A stretch of 21,318 bases of DNA, from positions 1 through 21,318 of the forward strand of contig CALVVV010000016.1 of assembly GCA_944363995.1 (NCBI GenBank), read 5' to 3'. The notes under the pieces were generated by a model that searched no databases, was not told the origin of the DNA, and saw only the letters and a list, made by a program, of their open reading frames with translations. A program made the translations under genes and the position numbers. This DNA is from an uncultured Bacilli bacterium. GTDB taxonomy: Bacteria; Bacillota_I; Bacilli_A; RF39; UBA660. Positions 15,468 through 20,291 of this stretch are shown in pieces. Positions within the stretch are counted from its first letter, which is position 1; every line of letters begins with the position of its first letter.

Positions 15468-15489
15468 TGTCAACCTAAAAAGGTTGACA
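15468..15489. promoter_or_regulatory. Inverted repeat overlapping the coat promoter -35, operator candidate
   Basis: Nine-base perfect arms TGTCAACCT and AGGTTGACA separated by AAAA. The right arm contains the whole -35 box, so a bound protein would block the coat promoter. Its outer half-sites, TGTCA and TGACA, are the same pentamers that form the iteron palindromes at 19646-19702. Confidence 0.55.
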
Positions 15490-15512
15490 CTTGCTTTTTT
15501 TTATGCTATTCT
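15484..15512 (+). promoter_or_regulatory. Major coat/late operon promoter
   Basis: Consensus TTGACA (15484-15489), an exactly 17-base spacer, and TATTCT (15507-15512). The start is expected near 15519, about 33 bases before the coat ATG. It is among the strongest-looking promoters in the window, as expected for a structural protein made in thousands of copies. Confidence 0.8.
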
Positions 15513-15551
15513 TTGAGTATGAGTACTCTAAAATCTAAAGGAGGTATCGAC

Positions 15552-15761
15552 ATGGAAGAAACAGTAACAGCACCAGAAATTACTACTGGAGGCATTTTTG
15601 AACAAGCAGGCGAAGTAATGACTGGCTTCATTGATATGACTGGCAATTTTTTCATTTCTTTATGGAACAACCCAATGGGAAAAATCGTAATTGGTGTTTC
15701 ACTAGTTGGTGGAGCTATTGGCTTATGTTATAAGTTATTCTTACGTAAAAAACACGTTTAA
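15552..15761 (+). CDS. Candidate major coat (pVIII-like) protein
   Basis: A 69-aa protein with the coat-protein plan of filamentous phages: an acidic and polar N-terminal half (MEETVTAPEITTGGIFEQAG), one hydrophobic Gly-rich helix (about 42-60, ending VGVSLVGGAIGLC-like), and a basic end (LFLRKKHV) that would face the DNA. No cleavable signal peptide is obvious. It has the best ribosome site of the element (AAAGGAGGT, spacing 5), a consensus promoter, and an immediate terminator hairpin, together implying very high expression. An upstream in-frame extension to 15432 lies partly before the promoter and is not credible. The role is inferred from topology and context, not from similarity I can name. 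Confidence 0.75.
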   Translation: MEETVTAPEITTGGIFEQAGEVMTGFIDMTGNFFISLWNNPMGKIVIGVSLVGGAIGLCYKLFLRKKHV

Positions 15762-15768
15762 TAACTGG

Positions 15769-15793
15769 AGGAGGAGGAACGCTCCTCTTTTTT
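15769..15793 (+). terminator. Terminator/attenuator after the coat gene
   Basis: Stem GAGGAG (15771-15776) / CTCCTC (15782-15787), extendable by two weaker pairs, then six T. As in Ff phages, where a terminator follows gene VIII, this would allow high coat expression with weaker read-through into downstream genes. Confidence 0.8.
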
Positions 15794-15810
15794 ATTTTAA
15801 TGGAGGAAAT

Positions 15811-15924
15811 ATGTTAAAAAAAATATTAAATTTTATAGAATGGGGGGTGTGTGATTTAAATGAAATTATTGAGGATAAAGAATTATTTAATTGGTTCTAT
15901 TGTGGTGATAATTTCGCTATTTAG
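15811..15924 (+). CDS. Possible 37-aa leader peptide overlapping the adsorption-protein gene
   Basis: ATG 15811 has an excellent TGGAGGAAAT ribosome site and opens a 37-codon frame (MLKKILNFIEWGVCDLNEII and on) that ends inside the next gene, overlapping its first 65 bases in another frame. The product looks unremarkable. It may serve to deliver ribosomes to the downstream start (translational coupling) rather than make a functional protein, or it may be a chance frame. The strong ribosome site is the main argument for it. Confidence 0.35.
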   Translation: MLKKILNFIEWGVCDLNEIIEDKELFNWFYCGDNFAI

Positions 15925-17245
15925 TTTTAATAATATAACACATGCTTATGAAATTGCTGCATTTGGAAATACATATGATATAGATTATTTATTTAATGAG
16001 CTAATGAGAGAAAAATACTCTGATATAGATAATTATCCATATCATATTTGCATTTATACTAATCAAAATAAAAATGAAATAAAATGCGTAGCAATGAATG
16101 AAGCAATATTTTATAATTTAGATACATTACAAACAGAAAAGAAAACAAATGATATAACTATGGTTAATAATGAAAAATATGTTATGACGACTAAAAGTGC
16201 GGGCAGTCAAGGTTATACTTTTGTGAATCAGTATATGTATAAAATACCAGTAGCAATAATTAACAATAGTGGCATAAATGTATGGGAAGATAAAGCAACA
16301 TTTTATTTTCCCTTTGCTCCAAGTGGTATGACAAATAAAGAATGGTTCGAAGAAAGTGTGGTATATACAAATGTAAATATAAATCCTGAAATTAATGATA
16401 TAGAGGAATACTACATTTCATACGAGGAATTTGTTAATTTACCTATGCAAATTTCACATAACTATATAGCCGAACAAAATCGTTATTCAATTACTATAAA
16501 ACTAAATCAGTCGATTGAAAGTACTTTAGATTATGAATATAGCTACGATAATGAGACGTGGCATACATTATCTGCTTTTAGTTCTTCAACTAATTCATTT
16601 AATTTAAATCATTATTTTAATATACCAATTTATTTTAGAATAAGAGAATTAAATACTAATAACATTAAATTTTCAACATTATATGAGGCGGATTTTTCAA
16701 ATGTTAATAAGCACATTATTGTTAGTGAAAACGCTGGTGTTAAAGATGGTAACGAATATATTAAAGTAAGTTTTGATTTTTCTGAATATTTTAAATATAA
16801 AAATAGTGGACCTTATGAATTAAAAACATTTTTTGACGATAATGATATAGAGTTATTTGATGACGTTTGGTCAACAACAATTTATAAACAAGGATTTGAT
16901 AATTTCGGAAATTTTAAAACAAATATTAAAATTAAAATTGATAATAAAGTCGTTGAAGAATTGAATTATACTTTAAATGAAGAAAATAAAGAATTTGACG
17001 AAATATATGACGATATTTTAAATGATAATTTAAATCAAGATTTGAGTAATGGAGACTATTCTACGGTTGAGGGAATGATTAACTCAATAAAATCATTTAT
17101 AACAGCTATTAGTAATTTTGTGAGTTCATTTTTCGGTTTAATTATGGGATTTTTTAATGCTTTAAATATTTGGATAAGGTCGTTCATTATATCAATCTTT
17201 GTAGTAATAGTTATTTGTAAATTGATAAAGGCGGTGCGTAAATGA
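15860..17245 (+). CDS. Candidate adsorption/minor coat (pIII-like) protein
   Basis: A 461-aa protein exported and anchored at its C-terminus. Signal peptide: positively charged MKLLRIKNYL, hydrophobic core to about residue 21, and a THA|YE-type cleavage site after residue 29. The long extracellular part (30 to about 400) is Asn/Asp/Tyr/Phe-rich, with acidic stretches, and looks beta-rich; no named domain is recognised. The C-terminus has an amphipathic/hydrophobic region (about 413-438) and a final membrane helix (about 440-457) with a KAVRK end. Size, place after the coat gene and membrane tail match pIII-like proteins, which bind the host receptor and release the virion. A GGGGGGTG site is spaced for ATG 15860. 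It overlaps the next gene by ATGA. Confidence 0.72.
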   Translation: MKLLRIKNYLIGSIVVIISLFSFNNITHAYEIAAFGNTYDIDYLFNELMREKYSDIDNYPYHICIYTNQNKNEIKCVAMNEAIFYNLDTLQTEKKTNDITMVNNEKYVMTTKSAGSQGYTFVNQYMYKIPVAIINNSGINVWEDKATFYFPFAPSGMTNKEWFEESVVYTNVNINPEINDIEEYYISYEEFVNLPMQISHNYIAEQNRYSITIKLNQSIESTLDYEYSYDNETWHTLSAFSSSTNSFNLNHYFNIPIYFRIRELNTNNIKFSTLYEADFSNVNKHIIVSENAGVKDGNEYIKVSFDFSEYFKYKNSGPYELKTFFDDNDIELFDDVWSTTIYKQGFDNFGNFKTNIKIKIDNKVVEELNYTLNEENKEFDEIYDDILNDNLNQDLSNGDYSTVEGMINSIKSFITAISNFVSSFFGLIMGFFNALNIWIRSFIISIFVVIVICKLIKAVRK

Positions 17246-17433
17246 TAGATTTTGTATCTACAATGTGGGAAAACTTCACGGAAGCATTAGATACCATCAA
17301 AAGTGTTATTTTAGGTTTTGTTGATATTATAACTTCAATTTTTGGTCTTATTCCAGAGCCTTTTTCAACAATCTTAAATGTAGCAGTTATAATTATAATA
17401 GCTTTAGTTATTGCTAAAGTAGTAAGAGGGTGA
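17242..17433 (+). CDS. Small membrane protein, minor-coat-like
   Basis: A 63-aa protein: an acidic amphipathic N-terminal half (MIDFVSTMWENFTEALDTIK), a middle hydrophobic segment and a C-terminal membrane helix ending AKVVRG. The plan is like the coat protein and suggests a minor capsid component at one virion end, by analogy with pVI/pVII/pIX. It overlaps the preceding stop by four bases (ATGA), so translation is coupled; AAGGCGG serves as ribosome site. No similarity is recognised. Confidence 0.7.
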   Translation: MIDFVSTMWENFTEALDTIKSVILGFVDIITSIFGLIPEPFSTILNVAVIIIIALVIAKVVRG

Positions 17434-17436
17434 ATT

Positions 17437-17619
17437 ATGTACGATATTATTAAAAATATATTGGATTTATGTGCAAATTTTATAAATAAGATTTTTCTTT
17501 TTCAAATTGAGTTTAATGGTGAAAGTGTCGCAATAGGTAAAGTAGTTTTAGCTTTCTTATTTGTGGCATTAACTATATATTTTATATTTGACGCATTAGG
17601 TATAAATAATGAAGAATAG
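17437..17619 (+). CDS. Small single-span membrane protein
   Basis: A 60-aa protein: polar N-terminus with IKNILDLCANFINKIF, a short charged turn, one membrane helix (about 33-52, KVVLAFLFVALTIYFIF) and an acidic tail NNEE. An AGAGGGTGA site overlaps the end of the preceding gene, with only three bases between the genes. Likely a virion or assembly component by position; function unknown. Confidence 0.68.
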   Translation: MYDIIKNILDLCANFINKIFLFQIEFNGESVAIGKVVLAFLFVALTIYFIFDALGINNEE

Positions 17620-17631
17620 GAGAGTGATATA

Positions 17632-17799
17632 ATGGAATTTATATATAATTTTTGGCTTGAAATGTGTCCTTTTTTTGAGGGGTATGAATTTATATATGTT
17701 TTTTTAGTTGTATTAAGTATTTTAGCAATGATTGAAGTATTTATTGTAGTACCTGGGTATTTGTTATTTGGAGGGTCTAATAAGATATGGAACGACTAA
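17632..17799 (+). CDS. Small membrane protein, 55 aa
   Basis: A 55-codon gene with ATG 17632 preceded by AGGAGAGTG. The protein reads MEFIYNFWLEMCPFFEGYEF, then a membrane helix (about 21-46, IYVFLVVLSILAMIEVFIVV) and a short polar end. It fills the space between two other tiny genes, and its end overlaps the next start by 13 bases, which fits a tightly packed phage operon. No family is recognised. Confidence 0.65.
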   Translation: MEFIYNFWLEMCPFFEGYEFIYVFLVVLSILAMIEVFIVVPGYLLFGGSNKIWND

Positions 17800-18014
17800 T
17801 TAATATAAGCAATTTTTTTATAGTAAAGCCTAATCATTTAGACGAAATAATAACAGATTTAGGTCTAAATTTAACTATAAATAGTGAGTTATATTTGGTA
17901 ACATTAATTTTAGCTAATATATTTGCTATTTTGATTATTTATTTATTCATTAAATTGATACTATATATACTAAAAAAACTATTTAGACGTCGTAAATATA
18001 TGAGGAGGTTTTAA
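17787..18014 (+). CDS. Small membrane protein with basic C-terminus
   Basis: A 75-aa protein: a 35-residue N-terminal polar part, one long hydrophobic segment (about 37-65, VTLILANIFAILIIYLFIKL), and a strongly basic end FRRRKYMRRF that should lie in the cytoplasm, where it could contact phage DNA or the assembly ATPase. The start lies within the end of the previous gene; TTTGGAGGG upstream is a good ribosome site. Candidate minor coat or assembly factor. Confidence 0.66.
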   Translation: MERLINISNFFIVKPNHLDEIITDLGLNLTINSELYLVTLILANIFAILIIYLFIKLILYILKKLFRRRKYMRRF

Positions 18015-18016
18015 TA

Positions 18017-18205
18017 ATGGGAATGTTAATTGCAGAAATTGTTATTGTAGCGATATTAGTATTTTTAATTGATTTATTTACTTATAAATGGATACGTAAA
18101 TTAGATAAAAAAGAGCGTGAAAAATTAGCTGAAAAAGAAACTGCTTATTTAAAAGAACTATGGGCTGAATGGGATAAAAAGAAAGAAGAAAAAAATGATA
18201 TTTAG
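18017..18205 (+). CDS. Small membrane protein with charged coiled-coil tail
   Basis: A 62-aa protein: one N-terminal membrane helix (about 3-22, LIAEIVIVAILVFLIDLF) then a highly charged helix WIRKLDKKEREKLAEKETAY and on to KKKEEKND, likely a cytoplasmic coiled coil. GAGGAGG precedes the ATG. Its end overlaps the start of the Zot-like gene by 11 bases, so it is probably made together with, and may bind, that ATPase; pI/pXI and small accessory proteins work in such pairs in known filamentous phages. The function itself is inference. Confidence 0.68.
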   Translation: MGMLIAEIVIVAILVFLIDLFTYKWIRKLDKKEREKLAEKETAYLKELWAEWDKKKEEKNDI

Positions 18206-18863
18206 AATATTATTAATTATAATTTTTATCCTAGTTAAAACATATTTTTCATTTAAGAAAGCAGAGAAAATAATATGTCATCCACCTAATAAATTTGCTC
18301 AAGTTTTCGCCCCACCAGGAACTGGTAAAACTACATTAGCAGCTAAAATTGTAAGAGATTGTTTAAATAGTGGTAAAGACGTATATTCAAATGTTCCTAT
18401 AATTGGTGCTAAAAAGTTAGATTTAAAAGATTTGGGTCATTATTTATTAGAAAATTGCACTTTAATTATTGACGAGGCTGGGTCTGAATTATCCAATCGT
18501 AATTGGATGCATAATTTAGATGACGCACAAGTTAGATTTTTAAAAAAACATAGACATTATGGTGTGGATATATGGCTATTTAGTCAAGCATATAATGATG
18601 TTGATAACAAATTTAGAGAATTAACAACACAATTATTTATGCTTAAAAAAGCTAAAATTCCGTTTAAAATTAATGCTATGGCGATTAAAAAGACTATGGA
18701 TTTAATTGGTGGTCAAATATGTGAGTTTTTTGAATGGGATAAAGAGGCAAGTTTTTCATTTTTCACACCTAAATTATGGGCATATTTTAATTCATACGAT
18801 AAAACTGAAGATTACGAAACTAAAGAGTTTGAAATTTATACGAAATTAGACACGATAAAGTAA
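18195..18863 (+). CDS. Zot/pI-family filamentous phage assembly ATPase
   Basis: Membrane ATPase that drives extrusion of filamentous phage DNA while coat subunits are added. The 222-aa protein has an N-terminal membrane segment (about 3-17), then the ATPase domain: Walker A APPGTGKTT (39-47, Lys45; Ala replaces the first Gly), YSNVPI, and Walker B TLIIDEAGSELSNR (Asp93-Glu94), followed by RHYGVDIWLFSQAYNDVDNKFREL, a strongly Zot-like stretch. Gram-negative Zot/pI proteins are about 350-400 aa with a C-terminal periplasmic part; here that part is missing and the membrane helix is at the N-terminus, which suits a host with no outer membrane. It is the last gene of the late operon and the best marker of the phage type. 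Confidence 0.88.
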   Translation: MIFRILLIIIFILVKTYFSFKKAEKIICHPPNKFAQVFAPPGTGKTTLAAKIVRDCLNSGKDVYSNVPIIGAKKLDLKDLGHYLLENCTLIIDEAGSELSNRNWMHNLDDAQVRFLKKHRHYGVDIWLFSQAYNDVDNKFRELTTQLFMLKKAKIPFKINAMAIKKTMDLIGGQICEFFEWDKEASFSFFTPKLWAYFNSYDKTEDYETKEFEIYTKLDTIK

Positions 18864-18876
18864 ACAAAATTCAAAC

Positions 18877-18934
18877 AAAAAGGGGTATTTAACATATATA
18901 CGTAGTATATATGTTAAAATTTCCCCTTTTTTTT
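18877..18934 (+). terminator. Strong terminator after the Zot-like gene
   Basis: A long hairpin: inner arms AACATATATAC / GTATATATGTT (11 perfect pairs, GTA loop) and outer arms AAAAAGGGG / CCCCTTTTT, ending in eight T. It closes the late operon. Confidence 0.9.
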
Positions 18935-18939
18935 GTTGT

Positions 18940-18965
18940 GGGCTGGGGTCTTGGAGGGGAGAGGG
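18940..18965 (+). other. G-quadruplex-like motif
   Basis: Four runs of three or four G on the plus strand (18940-18942, 18945-18948, 18956-18959, 18963-18965) with loops of 2, 7 and 3 bases, meeting the usual G3+N1-7 pattern. It lies in the 125-base gap between the late-operon terminator and the leftward genes and codes for nothing evident. It is the most G-rich place in an extremely AT-rich window. Confidence 0.7.
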
Positions 18966-18972
18966 AGAAGTT

Positions 18973-19001
18973 CAAAAAAAAACACGTATTAAATGTGTTC
19001 T
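18973..19001 (-). terminator. Terminator of the leftward small-gene operon
   Basis: On the minus strand, GAACAC and GTGTT arms around an AT loop, followed by a run of at least seven T. It overlaps the stop codon of the 71-aa gene. Confidence 0.7.
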
Positions 19002-19204
19002 TTTCTACAAAATATTTTTTTTTCGTCAAATATCGCTATTTCGTGAGTTTTTTCATCATAAACAATATAAGCCAAATCTTTTTTATCGTTTATTTTGATT
19101 AAATTATCGTCTATTAATTCAATTGATAAATTATCTATTAATTTTGGATAATTATTTTTCAAATATTCTAAAATTTTAAATTGTGCTATTGTTTTTGCTC
19201 TCAT
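18989..19204 (-). CDS. 71-aa phage protein of unknown function
   Basis: A small soluble, charged protein, beginning MRAKTIAQFKILEYLKNNYP and followed by alternating segments (SIELIDDNLIKIND, LAYIVYDEKTHEIAIFD) that look beta-rich, then KKIFCRKEHI. The frame continues upstream to 19336, but a strong AAGGAGGG site with spacing 5 marks ATG 19204. It overlaps the Cys-rich gene by 29 bases. In filamentous phages the early module usually encodes a small beta-rich single-stranded-DNA-binding protein; this is the only candidate here by size and shape, but I see no motif that proves it. Confidence 0.65.
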   Translation of the reverse strand: MRAKTIAQFKILEYLKNNYPKLIDNLSIELIDDNLIKINDKKDLAYIVYDEKTHEIAIFDEKKIFCRKEHI

Positions 19205-19385
19205 ATTTTCCCTCCTTCTTTTCATTATGTTTTTTTGTAAATTCGCAATCATTGTAGAATCTACAAGTCCAGCAAGTGCATTGTGCTTTTTTCTTGTAAT
19301 TTTTCTTGCAGCAGTTTTCTTCAATAATTTTATCAAATGCTTTTGTTATTGTTATCGCAAAAAATATACCTAGTACAATATTCAT
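19176..19385 (-). CDS. Small membrane protein with six-cysteine motif
   Basis: A 69-aa protein with a short N-terminal hydrophobic helix (about 2-15, NIVLGIFFAITITKAF), then a compact cysteine cluster: Cys25-Cys26, Cys36, Cys38, Cys41, Cys47 (CTCWTCRFYNDCEF), and a Lys/Glu/Asn-rich tail. The spacing suggests a zinc-binding knuckle on the cytoplasmic side, though disulfides are possible if it is outside. ACGGAGGA precedes ATG 19385, which shares one base with the stop of the gene before it (TAATG). No family is recognised. Confidence 0.7.
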   Translation of the reverse strand: MNIVLGIFFAITITKAFDKIIEENCCKKNYKKKAQCTCWTCRFYNDCEFTKKHNEKKEGKYESKNNSTI

Positions 19386-19549
19386 TAATCGTCCTCCGTA
19401 ATTCTATCATAAAAATAAATGTATATATTAGCAGCTATTGCTCCACCAATGAAAGAAACATAATTATATTGACCTAAAATATCTAAAATTTTAATAAAAG
19501 CAAATACTATAATGGACGATATTAATATTTTTTTTATTGTTGATTTCAT
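19385..19549 (-). CDS. Small hydrophobic protein, 54 aa
   Basis: A 54-codon gene reading MKSTIKKILISSIIVFAFIK, then LDILGQYNYVSFIGGAIAAN and ending YFYDRITEDD. Two hydrophobic stretches (about 8-24 and 31-47) suggest a two-span membrane protein. A GGAAGTG site lies at normal distance, and the TAATG overlap with the Cys-rich gene shows coupled translation. It is the first gene of the leftward module after the origin region. Function unknown. Confidence 0.62.
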   Translation of the reverse strand: MKSTIKKILISSIIVFAFIKILDILGQYNYVSFIGGAIAANIYIYFYDRITEDD

Positions 19550-19602
19550 TTTTTCACTTCCATTTCTAAAATTTAAATTTGATATTCCTTTTTTATATAT
19601 TG

Positions 19603-19629
19603 TTTTAAATTTATTTTAAATTTATTTTA
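19603..19629. repeat. 11-bp AT-only tandem repeats (possible unwinding element)
   Basis: TTTTAAATTTA occurs twice in tandem (19603-19613, 19614-19624) with a third partial unit, next to about 100 bases of nearly pure A/T. Together with the iterons and DnaA box beside it, this looks like a DNA-unwinding element. Confidence 0.6.
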
Positions 19630-19645
19630 TATACATATATAGGGA

Positions 19646-19702
19646 CTGTCATTTTGACAGTTCGGGCTGTCATTTTGACAGTATCGACTGTCATTTTGAC
19701 TG
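19646..19702. repeat. Three palindromic iterons with 21-bp period
   Basis: CTGTCATTTTGACAG at 19646-19660 and 19667-19681, and CTGTCATTTTGACTG at 19688-19702. Each is a 6-3-6 palindrome (the third has one arm mismatch) and starts are exactly 21 bases apart, about two helical turns, so bound proteins would line up on one DNA face. They could also act as operators for the leftward genes. Confidence 0.88.
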
Positions 19703-19709
19703 TGGATAA
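19701..19709 (-). promoter_or_regulatory. Perfect DnaA box
   Basis: The minus strand reads TTATCCACA, the consensus DnaA-binding nonamer, overlapping the end of the third iteron and ending three bases from the winged-helix gene stop. Confidence 0.7.
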
Positions 19710-19711
19710 CT

Positions 19712-20098
19712 TTATCTATCATTTAGCCAATCATAGTCTAAAATTTCGAATTCTTCTTTTTTCTTTTTTAGTTCTAATTCTTTTTGTTTTCTTTTTAGTT
19801 CTAACTCTTTATAAATTTTGTTAGAAACTGGTATATAATACTTTTCATTGTTTTCAACAAATGTAGTTATATAATTTTTATCTGTAAGTTGTTTTATATT
19901 TCTATAAAACTGTTTTTCAGATATATTTGACATTTCAATTAATTCCTTATTTGACCTAAAGCAATATCCTTTTTCATTGTTTGATGAAAAACAAATACAA
20001 GCATACAAAATTTTTGCACTATTTGTTATTGATTTACTTTTTAAAATACTAGCTTCCAGTATTACAAAAAATGAATCATTTTTATTACTATTTTCCAT
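19712..20098 (-). CDS. Winged-helix DNA-binding protein, candidate replication initiator
   Basis: A 128-aa protein with a helix-turn-helix of the HTH_36/phage-replication type: FFVILEASILKSKSITNSAK, then LYACICFSSNNEKGYCFRSN, KELIEMSNISEKQFYRNIKQL (recognition region about 52-75), and NYITTF (wing). The C-terminus (about 100-128) is a charged repeat KELELKRKQKELELKKKK ending DYDWLND, probably a helix. This domain starts many plasmid and phage initiators, and the gene abuts the iteron/DnaA-box region, so I infer an origin-binding initiator. It is much shorter than full Rep proteins and has no HUH or primase part. The ribosome site is weak. Part of the gene is duplicated at 14284-14342. A transcription regulator is the alternative. 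Confidence 0.72.
   Translation of the reverse strand: MENSNKNDSFFVILEASILKSKSITNSAKILYACICFSSNNEKGYCFRSNKELIEMSNISEKQFYRNIKQLTDKNYITTFVENNEKYYIPVSNKIYKELELKRKQKELELKKKKEEFEILDYDWLNDR
19781..19839. repeat. 59-bp exact direct repeat, right copy
   Basis: Identical to 14284-14342. This copy is inside the intact winged-helix gene (codons for about residues 87-106) and is therefore the likely source of the duplication. Confidence 0.93.
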
Positions 20099-20157
20099 AA
20101 TAAATTAAATTTTGATTTTAAAGGTACTGTGGGGCGTGTTTTATTTCTCTTGGTATA

Positions 20158-20177
20158 AATCCCTTATTGCGCCCCAT
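20158..20177 (+). repeat. attR core
   Basis: Twenty bases identical to attL at 14204-14223; the flanking bases differ at both ends. Only the last part of tRNA-His is present here, so it is a remnant and not a gene. Confidence 0.92.
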
Positions 20178-20234
20178 AATGAAATTTACTCAATTTTTTG
20201 AGTTAAGATAAATAATTAATCTAGAAATGTAAAA

Positions 20235-20279
20235 GTCAGTAGTATTTAGACTTTATTAAATACTATTGTCTTTTTTTTA
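20235..20279 (+). terminator. Terminator downstream of attR
   Basis: Arms GTCAGTAGTATTTA and TAAATACTATTGTC (14 positions with one mismatch and one wobble), followed by eight T. Before integration this, or the smaller ACTCAA/TTGAGT hairpin near 20190-20206, would have ended the tRNA-His transcript. Confidence 0.7.
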
Positions 20280-20291
20280 AAATGAAGAAAA

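Larger units (their letters stand above)
19603..19709. other. Candidate replication origin of the phage
   Basis: AT-rich 11-mers (19603-19629), three palindromic iterons (19646-19702) and a DnaA box (19701-19709) lie in one 107-base stretch between the winged-helix gene and the leftward small genes. This is the layout of iteron-controlled plasmid origins, where an initiator binds iterons and recruits DnaA and helicase. The winged-helix protein encoded right beside it is the natural initiator. No experiment supports this; it rests on arrangement. Confidence 0.6.
14204..20177. mobile_element. Inovirus-like filamentous prophage integrated in tRNA-His
   Basis: An element of about 5.95 kb between two exact 20-bp copies of the tRNA-His 3' end. 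It contains a tyrosine integrase beside attL; a major-coat-like protein with acidic N-terminus, one membrane segment and basic C-terminus; a hairpin terminator right after the coat gene; a 461-aa secreted, C-terminally anchored adsorption-like protein; a run of tiny membrane proteins; and a Zot/pI-type ATPase. Size, gene order and lack of a secretin fit a filamentous phage of a single-membrane host. A leftward module with three small genes, a winged-helix gene and an iteron origin completes it. No gene looks broken, apart from a 59-bp duplicated fragment near attL, so the element may be able to excise and replicate; that last point is inference. Confidence 0.87.

Noticed and set aside
15432..15551. 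N-terminal extension of the coat-like protein
   Set aside because: It begins upstream of the consensus promoter and lacks a ribosome site, whereas ATG 15552 has an ideal one.
18911..19102. Plus-strand open frame over the late terminator and G-rich stretch
   Set aside because: Starts inside the terminator hairpin, has no ribosome site, and reads low-complexity Phe/Lys-rich sequence opposite a better-supported minus-strand gene.
19204..19336. N-terminal extension of the 71-aa phage protein
   Set aside because: It overlaps the Cys-rich gene for most of its length, and the strong ribosome site is just before ATG 19204.
19646..19702. CRISPR array
   Set aside because: Three short palindromes with 6-bp gaps and a 21-bp period are iterons; there are no spacers of CRISPR length and no cas genes.
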